This document shows, one piece after another, positions 46,820 through 55,734 of a stretch of 64,000 nucleotides of DNA. Source of the stretch: Dysgonomonas sp. PF1-14 (GTDB lineage Bacteria > Bacteroidota > Bacteroidia > Bacteroidales > Dysgonomonadaceae). The stretch covers positions 62,001 to 126,000 of the forward strand of contig NZ_JARXWN010000004.1 of NCBI RefSeq assembly GCF_029892965.1, written 5' to 3'. How positions within the stretch are numbered: position 1 is the first letter of the stretch; every line of letters starts with the position of its first letter. The notes beneath the pieces were generated by a model that ran no database searches, was not told the origin of the DNA, and worked only from the letters and a program-made list of their open reading frames with translations. The position numbers were made by a program, and so were the translations under genes.

Positions 46820-49330
46820 ATGATCAACAAAGAAGAATCCTTATTGAAATCCTTGTTGCCGCATGTGTGTGCAATCATTGCTTTTCTGGCGATAACGCTG
46901 ATATACTTTAGTCCGGTGTTCGAAGGTAAAGTATTATCACAGCACGATGTGAAACAATTTCAGGGAGCATCGCAGGAATTACGCGAATACTATGAAAACG
47001 AAGGAGAATCTTCGGCATGGACAGGATCTATGTTTTCGGGTATGCCTGCCTATCAGATAGGTATCTGGGGAGGCAGTCCTAATTTCCTCGATTATCTGGA
47101 AAAACCATATAAAGCATTGGGGAATAATACGGCAGGGCCTGTTTTTGCCGCTATGCTGATGGCATATATCCTGTTTTGCGTTATGGGTTTCTCCCCTGTT
47201 GTATCGGCATTGGGGGCAATAGCCTATTCGTTGTCGTCTTATAATATTATCATTTTGGAGGCCGGACACGTCACCAAAGCATGGGCGCTGGCCTATATGC
47301 CGCTGATAGTGGCGGGGGTGATGGCGCTGTTCAGGGAGAAGATATTGCTGGGCGGGCTGCTGATGGCGCTCGGACTGGCTCTGCAAATAAAGAATAATCA
47401 CTTGCAGATAACATATTATACAGGCATATTCTGTGCCATACTGTTTATCGGATATGCGGTAGAGCGCATTTCGAAAAAAGATATAAAATCCCTGTTGAAG
47501 GCTTCGGGTGTTATGGTTGTTGCTTTGATACTTGCCGCCGCCTGTAATATGGGGAATATATATGCCAATCTGGAAATGGCGCGTGAAAGTACGCGCGGCA
47601 AATCGGAACTGACTACACAGTCGGCTTCGGACAAGCAGTCGACCGGACTGGATAAGGATTATGCTTTTGCATGGAGTTATGGTAAGGCTGAGACATTCTC
47701 GCTGATGATTCCGAATATTCATGGAGGGGCTTCGGGTGGAATGCTGGATAAAGATTCACACCTGTACAAAGAAATGGTAAAGCAAGGCTATGGCTCACAG
47801 GTCAGCCCTAAAGGCGTACAGGCATATACTTACTGGGGTGCACAGCCATTTACCTCAGGCCCTGTATATTTCGGGGTTATCATCTGCTTCCTGTTCCTGC
47901 TGGGAATGATCGTTATTCGCAGCAATATGAAATGGTGGCTTCTGGGTGTTACTGTTTTGTTTATATTCCTGTCGTGGGGTAAAAACATGGAATGGTTTAA
48001 TGACCTGTTTTTCTATCACTTCCCATTATACAGTAAATTCCGCGCCGTATCTACGGCTCTGGTCATTCCTGCGCTTACTATGGTAATGGTAGCCGTATGG
48101 GGACTTAAAGAGTTTTTCTCGGGTGAAGTAGATAAAAATAAACTGACGAAAGCACTATATATTTCGCTTGGAATTACCGGTGGTTTATGCTTGTTCTTCT
48201 GGGCTGTACCGGGCTTCATGTTCAATTTTACAGCCGATTCGGATGCCGCATGGCGCGGACAGATGCCCGACTGGTTTTACACTGCGCTGATAGCCGACCG
48301 TAAAGACCTGTTGTCGTCTGATGCCTTGCGTTCGCTAGTCTTTGTGCTGTTGGCTGGAGCTGTTCTGTTCTTCTCGCTTCGTTCGTCTATGGAGATGAAG
48401 AAACTAGGCTTGTACTCTGTTCTCGGCGTTATAGTTCTTGTATTAGCAGACCTCTGGATGGTAGATACTCGTTATCTGGACAGTTCCAACTTTGTGAGCA
48501 AGAGTACTTATCAGACCGAAACATTCCCTCAGACGGTAGCTGATAAAGCTATCTTGCAGGATAAGGATGTATCGTACAGAGTGCTGAATCTGAACAATCC
48601 GTTTCAGGAATCGAATACGTCTTACTATCATAAGTCGATCGGCGGATACCATGCTGCCAAGCTGAAACGTTATCAGGAACTGATTGAGAACAGGCTCGAT
48701 AAAGAAATCAACCATGTGATCAATACTTTTTCTTCACAAAATCCCGATACTATTATGGCATCATTTGCGGCTACTACCGGCCTGAACATGCTGAATACAA
48801 AATATATAATATATCATCCTGAACAACCGCCATTGCCTAATCCGTTTGCGATGGGTAATGCCTGGTTTGTACAGGAATACAAGATGGTGAATAATGCGGA
48901 TGAGGAACTGGCTGCTCTGAATACATTGAATCCGTTGCAAACGGCAGTTGTAGACAAACGTTTCGAAGGACAGTTGTCCGGTCTGACAATCGCCACCGAT
49001 TCAACAGCTACGATAGAACTGACCGAATATAAGCCAAATATGCTTAAATACAAGTCGAAAGCGGTGGGTGAGCAATTGGCTGTACTCTCCGAAGTGTATT
49101 TCTCGGATGGTTGGCAAGCCTATGTAGACGGAAAGGAAGCGCCGCATTTTCGTGCTGACTGGACGTTGCGTGCAATGCGCGTTCCGGCAGGAGAGCACGA
49201 AATTGTATTCAAGTTTGAACCGAAAGCTTACGATACAAGCCGTATGGTGGCTACAGCATCGTCGGGCATACTCATCTTATTGCTGATAGGTATGCTGATA
49301 ATGCCTTTTGTAAAGAAAAAAGAAGAATAG
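46820..49330 (+). CDS. YfhO-family membrane protein
   Basis: 836 residues, about twelve helices plus a long C-terminal periplasmic part (about 545-805). YfhO family proteins are GT-C-like and involved in glycosylation of cell-envelope polymers in Gram-positives; in Bacteroidetes they are common but uncharacterised. Early motif VLSQHDVKQFQGASQELREYY carries the acidic first loop. The last stretch (ALSEVYFSDGWQAYVDGKE, RAMRVPAGEHEIVFKF) is the usual family ending. Confidence 0.85.
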   Translation: MINKEESLLKSLLPHVCAIIAFLAITLIYFSPVFEGKVLSQHDVKQFQGASQELREYYENEGESSAWTGSMFSGMPAYQIGIWGGSPNFLDYLEKPYKALGNNTAGPVFAAMLMAYILFCVMGFSPVVSALGAIAYSLSSYNIIILEAGHVTKAWALAYMPLIVAGVMALFREKILLGGLLMALGLALQIKNNHLQITYYTGIFCAILFIGYAVERISKKDIKSLLKASGVMVVALILAAACNMGNIYANLEMARESTRGKSELTTQSASDKQSTGLDKDYAFAWSYGKAETFSLMIPNIHGGASGGMLDKDSHLYKEMVKQGYGSQVSPKGVQAYTYWGAQPFTSGPVYFGVIICFLFLLGMIVIRSNMKWWLLGVTVLFIFLSWGKNMEWFNDLFFYHFPLYSKFRAVSTALVIPALTMVMVAVWGLKEFFSGEVDKNKLTKALYISLGITGGLCLFFWAVPGFMFNFTADSDAAWRGQMPDWFYTALIADRKDLLSSDALRSLVFVLLAGAVLFFSLRSSMEMKKLGLYSVLGVIVLVLADLWMVDTRYLDSSNFVSKSTYQTETFPQTVADKAILQDKDVSYRVLNLNNPFQESNTSYYHKSIGGYHAAKLKRYQELIENRLDKEINHVINTFSSQNPDTIMASFAATTGLNMLNTKYIIYHPEQPPLPNPFAMGNAWFVQEYKMVNNADEELAALNTLNPLQTAVVDKRFEGQLSGLTIATDSTATIELTEYKPNMLKYKSKAVGEQLAVLSEVYFSDGWQAYVDGKEAPHFRADWTLRAMRVPAGEHEIVFKFEPKAYDTSRMVATASSGILILLLIGMLIMPFVKKKEE

Positions 49331-49360
49331 TAGATATATGCGATTTGTTGTCGTTTCATT

Positions 49361-49483
49361 AGTTGCCTCCACTTTTAAGTGGAGGATAGAGTGGAAATGT
49401 AGCGAAAGGCTTTAGCCAAAACGATTCGACTAAAGTCTTTGCCTATTCGACCTATTATTCACGACTTAAAAGTCGTGGCAACT
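49361..49483. repeat. REP/BIME-like palindrome cluster
   Basis: AGTTGCC (49361-49367) and GGCAACT (49477-49483) form an inverted frame around four small palindromes: CCTCCACTT/AAGTGGAGG (49366-49385), GGCTTTAGCC, GACTAAAGTC and CACGACTT/AAGTCGTG (49460-49477). Each has an ACTT/AAGT-type core. It occupies the gap between YfhO and the glycosyltransferase. Confidence 0.7.
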
Positions 49484-49501
49484 CATAACTAAAAATAGTA
49501 A

Positions 49502-50407
49502 ATGAAGTTTTCCGTTATATTTTGTACTTACAACAGAGAGAAATACATCTATAATGCTATGAAAAGCATTGCAGAACAGGATTTTTCCCGTCAGGACTAC
49601 GAAATAGTTCTGGTGAACAATAATAGTACAGACAGTACGGAAAGTATATGCCGACAATTTGAGTCGGATTATCCGCAGGTTGTATTCCGCTACTTTGTGG
49701 AGACGAATCAGGGATTGTCTTACGCCCGAAATCGTGGGGTAGAGGAGAGTAGGGGAGATATACTCGTATTTGTAGACGATGATGCTACGGTCTTCGATCG
49801 TTATTTGTCTTCCATAGCTTCGTTTTTCGATTCTCATCCTGAAGTGAATGCTTGTGGCGGACCTATTGTTCCCGTATATGAAGTGGACAAACCCCGATGG
49901 CTGTCGCATTATACCGAACAGCTTATAGGTGGAGCATTGTATGAAGGTGATAAAGTTAAACCTTTCCGAAACGGTAAATATCCCGGAGGGGGTAATTCGG
50001 CTTTCAGGAAAGAAGTATTCGAGCGATACGGGCTATTCAACGTAGAACTTGGGCGTAAAGGTACGGGGCTGATAGGTGCGGAGGAAAAAGACCTGTATGA
50101 CAGGCTTACGCGAGGTAATGAAGCATTTTATTACCTGCCGCAGATGGGAATACATCACTACATTCCCGAAAAGAAACTGACCGAAGCGCACTTCATAGAG
50201 TTAACTTATTCGATAGGAAAAAGTGAGCGTATCCGCACGAAAGCTGTTTCGGAGAAGTCATACAAAAATCGTATCTTGTCGGAGTGCAAGAAGTGGGCGG
50301 GTTCGTTAGTGCTTTTCGTAGGTTATACTTTAATGCTATCACCTGCAAAAGGATGGAAATTACTCCAGTTCCGATGGCATGTGACAAAGGGCTTGTTAGG
50401 AAAGTAA
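49502..50407 (+). CDS. GT2 family glycosyltransferase
   Basis: 301 residues, GT-A fold. SVIFCTYNREKYI at the start, VLVNNNSTDSTE, the nucleotide and metal site VFVDDDATVFD (DDD), CGGPIVPVYE, PGGGNSAFRKEVFERYG, and IGAEEKDLYDRL, the acidic catalytic motif near the end of the domain. It probably extends a surface glycan. No transmembrane anchor except a weak C-terminal hydrophobic segment (about 262-280). Confidence 0.87.
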   Translation: MKFSVIFCTYNREKYIYNAMKSIAEQDFSRQDYEIVLVNNNSTDSTESICRQFESDYPQVVFRYFVETNQGLSYARNRGVEESRGDILVFVDDDATVFDRYLSSIASFFDSHPEVNACGGPIVPVYEVDKPRWLSHYTEQLIGGALYEGDKVKPFRNGKYPGGGNSAFRKEVFERYGLFNVELGRKGTGLIGAEEKDLYDRLTRGNEAFYYLPQMGIHHYIPEKKLTEAHFIELTYSIGKSERIRTKAVSEKSYKNRILSECKKWAGSLVLFVGYTLMLSPAKGWKLLQFRWHVTKGLLGK

Positions 50408-50414
50408 GAAAAAT

Positions 50415-50505
50415 TTATCTATAAGATACATTCAGTTAACAGTCATCAGTTAACAACCAACGGTCACAGGAGTGTTGTGCATGTAATGATAAGTGGTCTT
50501 TAAAC
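50415..50505. repeat. dispersed intergenic repeat, copy B
   Basis: Same order as copy A at 24609: TTATCTATAAGAT, AGTTAACAGTCATCAGTTAA, then GTGGTCTTTAAAC, with about 33 extra bp before the last block. Part of a 370-bp gene-free gap. Confidence 0.65.
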
Positions 50506-50518
50506 TCAGTTAATAACA

Positions 50519-50752
50519 AAAAGTAATGAAAAGTAAAAATGGTGCAAATCCGTTACTTTCGTTACTTTTTAGTTAAAATCCACTTCACCCCAGCCCTCTC
50601 CAACGGGAGAGGGAGCTGCAAAGCCCTGAAAAGTAGATGTTTCTCTTATGAGAGAAGAGACTCTTCCCTATGGTCAGAGTGACATGGAGAATAAAAGTAA
50701 TGAAAAGTAAAAACAATGAAATTCGTTACATTCGTTACATTTTAGTTAAAAT
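50519..50752. repeat. 60-bp direct repeats flanking a hairpin
   Basis: Copies at 50519-50579 and 50693-50752 share AAAAGTAATGAAAAGTAAAAA, CGTTAC.TTCGTTAC and TTTAGTTAAAAT. Between them a perfect hairpin CCCTCTCC/GGAGAGGG (50594-50613). Confidence 0.7.
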
Positions 50753-50777
50753 TTTACTTAACGAATAAAGGATTATT

Positions 50778-51371
50778 ATGGCAAAGAAAGATAAGAAGGG
50801 AAATGTGACGGCAGTTATAGTAATCGTTGTAGGTATCCTTGTGCTGCTTTTTTTCCTGAAAGGAACGATCTATAAAGGTGTCGTAAAGTACGAAGATGCA
50901 GGAGGCAGGAAAAGCTATGAATTGAAGATGGGTAGCCTGACTACTTATATCGATCAAAGTCTACCTAATGATGAGACCTTAGATGCCACTATAACGATAG
51001 ACCGCATTGTAGATTTATCACAGTTAATAACAACTAAGGCTCTTAATTTTTCAACGGACTATCCGGATAGTGACCCGCAGAAAGCTTTTGAAAATGGTGG
51101 GGCCAATTGTGTAGGTTATGCTGCTTTTATGGCGGCTACAGGTAATTATCTGATCAAACGTTTCGGTCTGGAGAAAGAGTGGGAGGCTAAGCCAAAGAAA
51201 GGAAAATTGTACCTGTTTGGTAATAATATGCATAAAAATGCAAAGAGCGGATGGTTTAAAGACCATGACTTTGTTGTTTTCAGGAATAAGAACACCAAAG
51301 AAGAAATATATACAGACCCCACAGCTTACGAGTATTTTGGTGTAAGCAGAGTGGATAAACGCCAGAAATAG
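50778..51371 (+). CDS. membrane-anchored protein with Cys-His-Asp triad
   Basis: 197 residues: basic N-terminus, one helix (about 11-28), then a soluble outer domain. GGANCVGYAAFM puts Cys111 at a helix start, KDHDFVVF gives His163 on a strand, and IYTDPTAY gives Asp180, the order and spacing of a transglutaminase-like cysteine peptidase fold. I do not recognise a named family. Ends 15 bp before queG. Confidence 0.7.
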   Translation: MAKKDKKGNVTAVIVIVVGILVLLFFLKGTIYKGVVKYEDAGGRKSYELKMGSLTTYIDQSLPNDETLDATITIDRIVDLSQLITTKALNFSTDYPDSDPQKAFENGGANCVGYAAFMAATGNYLIKRFGLEKEWEAKPKKGKLYLFGNNMHKNAKSGWFKDHDFVVFRNKNTKEEIYTDPTAYEYFGVSRVDKRQK

Positions 51372-51386
51372 GATTCTGTTGATACA

Positions 51387-52310
51387 TTGATTACTTCGAC
51401 GCAAATAAAAGAATATGCCCGTAGTCTGGGGTTTGATGCCTGCGGTATCTGTAAAGCCGAGCCGGTAGATACGGATAATCAACAGCGTTTTCGGGACTGG
51501 CTGGGTTCTTCCTATCAGGCTGATATGGTTTATATGGCTCGCAATGACGATAAGCGGCTCGATCCTACGCTGTTGGTTGAGGGGGGGCGTTCAATCATTT
51601 GTGTAGCTCTTAACTACTATCCCGATAGAAAGCAGCCGGAAGGTTATCCGCAGTTTGCATACTACGCCTATGGAAAAGACTACCACGATGTGGTAAAGGT
51701 CAAACTCCAACAACTCTTTGACTACATCCGTTTGGTTGAACCATCGGCAGGAGGGCGTTCGTTTGTAGATACTGCCCCTGTATTGGAGCGTTATTGGGCG
51801 GCAAAGGCGGGGTTGGGTTTTATCGGGAAGAACTCTTTGCTGATCATTCCTAAAATGGGATCATTCTTCTTTTTGGGAGAATTGATCGTCAATCTGGAGT
51901 TAGAGTACGATACACCTTTGAATTTGTCGTGTGGTCGCTGTACCCGTTGTTTGGACGCCTGTCCTACGAAGGCTATTGTGCAGGCGGAGGTTGTGGATGC
52001 GAATAAGTGTATTTCATATCAGACGATAGAGAATAAAGGGGAGCTATCGGCATCAGTAATTCCTTATCTGAGCAATCGCTTTTATGGCTGCGATATTTGC
52101 CAACTGGTTTGCCCTTGGAACAGGTATTCTCGCCCTCATAGTACAAAGGAATTTGATCCGTCTCAGGCATTCCTCGATTTGTCTTACGATAAGCTGGAGA
52201 ATCTGACCGAAGAAGAGTACAGGCAAATATTTAAAGGCTCAGCTGTAAAAAGGGCTAAATTCGGTGGTCTGAAAAGGAATCTAGAGGCATTGAAGCAGAA
52301 TAGAGAATAA
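51387..52310 (+). CDS. queG: epoxyqueuosine reductase
   Basis: Last step of queuosine synthesis in tRNA: reduces epoxyqueuosine using cobalamin and iron-sulfur clusters. 307 residues; TTG start at 51387, no ATG nearby. Conserved ARSLGFDACGICKA, RYWAAKAGLGFIGKNS, and two 4Fe-4S sites: CGRCTRCLDACPTKAI and YGCDICQLVCPWN. Slightly shorter than forms with the extra C-terminal HEAT domain. Confidence 0.93.
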   Translation: MITSTQIKEYARSLGFDACGICKAEPVDTDNQQRFRDWLGSSYQADMVYMARNDDKRLDPTLLVEGGRSIICVALNYYPDRKQPEGYPQFAYYAYGKDYHDVVKVKLQQLFDYIRLVEPSAGGRSFVDTAPVLERYWAAKAGLGFIGKNSLLIIPKMGSFFFLGELIVNLELEYDTPLNLSCGRCTRCLDACPTKAIVQAEVVDANKCISYQTIENKGELSASVIPYLSNRFYGCDICQLVCPWNRYSRPHSTKEFDPSQAFLDLSYDKLENLTEEEYRQIFKGSAVKRAKFGGLKRNLEALKQNRE

Positions 52311-52340
52311 TATTTATACTGATTTTACGTTTTATATAAG

Positions 52341-52811
52341 ATGAAAATACTTAAACATATATTATTGACAGGGCTGATTGTCTCGCTTTTCTGCGGTTGT
52401 GGAAAGGATGAGGAAGAGAATATTATTCCGGTTTATCCTGTTAATTTTAAGATAAATCTGGTTGTAGATAATGTTTTGCGAACACCCGGTAGCTATAAGG
52501 AATATGTAAAAGGCAGTTATCCGATACTTGCAGGTGAATCGCTGGGTTATGCAGGATTAATCGTTGTAAATAGTATATATGCCACTAATACGCCTGATCT
52601 ATTTGCATTTGACCTGAGTTGTCCTAATGAGAAGATGGCTCACATTCGGGTGAAAGGTTCTGGCAACTTCACCGCTACATGCGAAAAGTGTGGAAAAGTT
52701 TATGACTTGATGTCTAATGGTCGGATAACGGATGGGTCTTCTAAGCTCCATCTTCAAAGATATAGAGTAGTATCGACAGCTGAAGCCGATGTTTTTTATG
52801 TAACGCGCTAA
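52341..52811 (+). CDS. lipoprotein with Rieske-like fold lacking the histidines
   Basis: 156 residues. Signal with lipobox FCGC, so Cys20 would be lipidated. The C-terminal half has FDLSCPNE then TATCEKCGKVYDL and GRITDGSSKLHLQRYRV, the spacing of Rieske-like domains common in Bacteroidetes, but the His ligands of a 2Fe-2S Rieske centre are replaced. A cluster or a zinc site with three Cys is possible; function unknown. Confidence 0.65.
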   Translation: MKILKHILLTGLIVSLFCGCGKDEEENIIPVYPVNFKINLVVDNVLRTPGSYKEYVKGSYPILAGESLGYAGLIVVNSIYATNTPDLFAFDLSCPNEKMAHIRVKGSGNFTATCEKCGKVYDLMSNGRITDGSSKLHLQRYRVVSTAEADVFYVTR

Positions 52812-52827
52812 TTTTGCTTGTTAAACC

Positions 52828-52858
52828 TTGCAGGATGTAAAAACATTTTTTACATTTG
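52828..52858 (+). promoter_or_regulatory. promoter TTGC-N19-TACATTTG of the tRNA pair
   Basis: TACATTTG at 52851-52858 with TTGC at 52828-52831; the tRNA-Gly starts 63 bp on. Confidence 0.55.
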
Positions 52859-52920
52859 CACTCGCTAAAAGGGAATGGGGCAGGGCGCTGTCCGTAATAG
52901 ATTCTCTGGCAGTAAGATTT

Positions 52921-52993
<73 letters not shown>

Positions 52994-53001
52994 CATAGGC
53001 T

Positions 53002-53085
53002 GCTCGGATGGTGGAATGGTAGACACGCAAGACTTAAAATCTTGTGACCATTACGGTTGTGCGGGTTCAAGTCCCGCTCCGAGTA
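53002..53085 (+). tRNA. tRNA-Leu (TAA)
   Basis: Acceptor GCTCGGA/TCCGAGT (G-T end pair), anticodon stem-loop CAAGACTTAAAATCTTG with TAA, long variable arm (TGACCATTACGGTTGT), T arm GCGGGTTCAAGTCCCGC. 84 nt, CCA not encoded. Confidence 0.93.
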
Positions 53086-53100
53086 CTTTTAAAAGTAGGT

Positions 53101-53133
53101 AAACCGCTATTAATCAAATGATTGTAGCGGTTT
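53101..53133 (+). terminator. terminator after the tRNA pair
   Basis: AAACCGCTA/TAGCGGTTT stem followed by TGTTTTTG, 16 bp after tRNA-Leu. It is also the left edge of the accessory region. Confidence 0.7.
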
Positions 53134-53211
53134 TGTTTTTGTGCTACTGTAACATTGCTGTAACTTTTGTGATTTTTGAAGGCTCTTCTTTCTTTGATGG
53201 TATGTATAATC

Positions 53212-53793
53212 TTAAAAAAAGAAATTATAATCATTGTATTTTTCAAGGCATTTTAATTTTCCATCTGACCGAACACAAATAATTTCACGTTCCATATTAT
53301 TAATATCGAAATGAAAAAAATAAACAGAATAAGGATTTGCTATAAAATCTTTACTTTCCCTATCAGACATCATTTGACTTAAATCATCTAAGGAAAATTT
53401 TGCATCTTGTCTTAATTGAATACTTGTCGTTTTATATTTATTATATAAATAGTCAATGCACAAAAATATTGCAGCATCTCTATCTATATAAGAAGCATTA
53501 CTTCTTTTTAAAATCTTTTTAATTCGTTTTCCAATCTTAGACCAAGCCTCAATATTCTTTTCTATTTTATCTCCCATCAAAAATAGTGACCCTAATCCTG
53601 TGAATATAGCCCATAATAATATAAAATCAGCACCTTTTCCCAGATTTACAGACTTTATATCATATTCTTTGTCTATAGATTCGAAATCTCTTTTTAAAAG
53701 TTCGAAGTCTTTAGATTCAGCCATTAATTTACTTATATCTTCATTCATCATGTCTTCAGATGAAATGTCCTTTGGTAGAAAAATAATTTCCAT
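53212..53793 (-). CDS. hypothetical protein, A+T-rich, island left end
   Basis: I choose ATG at 53793 (193 aa) because a TATATTTG promoter box lies at 53817-53824 (minus), between it and the longer TTG start. Mostly helical, one possible weak hydrophobic stretch (ADFILLWAIFTGLGSLFLMG, about 54-73), then a basic segment and an acidic C-terminus. No family recognised. A+T-rich codon use unlike the housekeeping genes suggests acquisition. Confidence 0.6.
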   Translation of the reverse strand: MEIIFLPKDISSEDMMNEDISKLMAESKDFELLKRDFESIDKEYDIKSVNLGKGADFILLWAIFTGLGSLFLMGDKIEKNIEAWSKIGKRIKKILKRSNASYIDRDAAIFLCIDYLYNKYKTTSIQLRQDAKFSLDDLSQMMSDRESKDFIANPYSVYFFHFDINNMEREIICVRSDGKLKCLEKYNDYNFFF

Positions 53794-53816
53794 AAAATAC
53801 CATTTTATATCTCCCA

Positions 53817-53824
53817 CAAATATA
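53817..53824 (-). promoter_or_regulatory. TATATTTG -7 box
   Basis: CAAATATA on the + strand, 24 bp upstream of the minus-strand ATG at 53793. It decides the start of that gene. Confidence 0.5.
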
Positions 53825-53829
53825 ATCAA

Positions 53830-54415
53830 TTAGTAAAGGTGAAGATATTTATTTGACTATAAAATAAATATTTAAGTCTCGGATACAGGGGGCTATAAAA
53901 AATGACTGTGATAGGGGGCTATTTTTCAACAGGTGGATGCTCACTTAATAAATATATAGTGAAAATTATCGTTTCTTGAACAAAAACGTTTAAAAAGTGC
54001 CTGATTTATGCCTTTTATTGGATAAATTGGTAGGAAATAGATATTATTCTAAAAATAGTGAGGAGTACACCAAATCACTTTTTGTTCTTGTGTAATTAAT
54101 TCAATATCAAATAATTAAAATTATAGTAAAAGTAGTGCTACGAGAGGAATTATAACCAATTTTACCTCAAAAAACCACCCCCCCAGACACGTTATATATA
54201 ATTTTTTTTCTGATTTTTATTAAAAATTCAATTTAATAATTTGATTACTAGGAGTTTGCGTGTGAAATAATTTGCGAAATTTACTTTTTCAAAATTATTT
54301 CATTTTTGCACCTAAAATATATCTTTTAAAAGCCTGAAAACGTTTCATTTAAATATTTGTTTGTCAGTGTCTTGCAGTATTATCTTTGTGGTGTAAACAT
54401 TAAAAAAACAACAAC
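53830..54415. other. 586-bp A+T-rich gap
   Basis: No gene seen. It has two copies of AGGGGGCTAT about 25 bp apart (53887-53925), a run of seven C after CCA (about 54178), and long A+T tracts. The last 60 bp carry the promoter of the HTH gene. Confidence 0.5.
54356..54388 (+). promoter_or_regulatory. promoter TTTG-N21-TATCTTTG of the HTH gene
   Basis: TTTG at 54356-54359 and TATCTTTG at 54381-54388, about 28 nt before the ATG at 54416. Confidence 0.65.
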
Positions 54416-54715
54416 ATGCAAGCAACGGCGATGAACGTACCAATGGTATTAGTACCACAAATATTTCTTGATGAAATAATGGAAAAGATTGAAAGTTTAC
54501 AATCATTTCTTAGTAAAAAATTAGAGGGAAATTCTGATTTGGAATGGATAGAATCGGATAGGGCTAGAAAAATTTTTGGGGTATGTAAAAAGACATGGCA
54601 AACCTACAGAGATAGAAGGGTCATTTCATTTAGCCAATTCGGCCGAAAAATTTATATACATAAGAATGACCTTAATAATTTCATGGAAGAACATAAAGTA
54701 AAATCGAGGAGGTAA
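54416..54715 (+). CDS. excisionase-like helix-turn-helix protein
   Basis: 99 residues. Short helical N-terminus, then a MerR/excisionase-type HTH (about 42-93): LEWIESDRARKIFGVCKKTW, RVISFSQFGRKIYIHKNDLNNF. Such small HTH proteins stand at the start of Bacteroidetes mobile-element modules and control excision or replication genes. The next gene starts 4 bp after its stop. Confidence 0.8.
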   Translation: MQATAMNVPMVLVPQIFLDEIMEKIESLQSFLSKKLEGNSDLEWIESDRARKIFGVCKKTWQTYRDRRVISFSQFGRKIYIHKNDLNNFMEEHKVKSRR

Positions 54716-54719
54716 TACG

Positions 54720-55685
54720 ATGTTTGATGGAATAAGATTAAGAAAAAAGCTTGGAAACAAAGCTCCGAACCTTGACCTCTTGGATGTAAAAGCAACATAC
54801 TATGATACAGGATGGGACTATTATATTGTTCACGGTCTCTGTTCTTTTGATATAGAGCTTAGATGGAATTCTAATTGCAGAGTTATTGAAATATGGGGCA
54901 ACCCTCTCTATTTTCAGCAAGGTCATAATTTCACGGCAGATATAAAGATTTTTCAGGAAGCTATTAAAAGCATAGAAAAAATTATAGAGATAGACCTGCA
55001 AGAAGCGACTGTGACCCAAATTGAATATGGGAAAACATTCGAAGTAATTCTAAAACCTTCGCTGTATATCAGTGGGCATTTAGGTAATGACGGTCTATGT
55101 ATGTGGGAAAAAGAATGTGATAGTGGAGCAATTAGGCATTTTGATGATAACAAGGAAAAGATACATATAAAACTCTATGATGTAGGAAAAAACATTAGGG
55201 ATAAACATAGAAAATCTACACTGCATCTTGTCAAAGAAGCTGGTTGGAAAAAAGACCATAATTATATAAGATTTGAAGTGGTCTATAAATCTCCTGAGTT
55301 GTTAAATAACCAAAAACCACTCCTTTATAAAGACTTATTTACAGACAGGATGTTAGATGTTTTCAATGAAGACCTATACTGTCAATATAACAGAATAACT
55401 AAAAAACAAACTTTAGATATTCCAAAAACTAAAAAAGAATTGGGCACAGGAAGCATTATTTTGCATGTATTGGCAGAATCTTTATTGGAATAGGGTGTAA
55501 GTTTGAAAAGGACGCTATTTGCGAAGATAAATTCCTTTCCTGACGCCTTGCTGTCACCTGCGGATAAATCTGCCCGTAAAAGAGAAGTAAATAAGCTATT
55601 GGAGGGTATAAAGACCAGCGTCATGTCCGCTTTTGATTTATCACTGAGATTAGAACGTTCACTTTTGCAAAATACTTCTTTATAA
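54720..55685 (+). pseudogene. replication-protein-like gene split by an in-frame amber codon
   Basis: The first frame (54720-55493, 257 aa) opens MFDGIRLRKK and has VTQIEYGKTFEV, IHIKLYDVGKNIRDKHR and YIRFEVVYKSPELL, a pattern I associate with phage/plasmid gpII/X-type rolling-circle replication proteins of Bacteroidetes. After TAG at 55491-55493 the same frame stays open for 63 more codons (SLKRTLFAKI, LLSPADKSARKREVNKLLE) to TAA at 55685, so the intact protein would be about 321 residues. It is either a premature stop or amber readthrough. The replication role is only moderately supported. Confidence 0.6.
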
Positions 55686-55707
55686 GTAGAAAAAAGATAA
55701 GAATTCT

Positions 55708-55715
55708 TACATTTG
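55708..55715 (+). promoter_or_regulatory. TACATTTG -7 box of the abortive-infection gene
   Basis: TACATTTG just 20 bp before the ATG at 55735, so the gene can be expressed without the upstream module. Confidence 0.5.
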
Positions 55716-55734
55716 TATAAATAGTCTTTTGAAA

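Noticed and set aside
50519-50752. CRISPR array
   Set aside because: Only two imperfect copies of about 60 bp, with no short regular spacers and no cas genes.
53002-53140. tRNA-Leu 3' end as the island attachment site
   Set aside because: No second copy of the tRNA 3' sequence was found in the window; the integrase sits beside ssrA instead.
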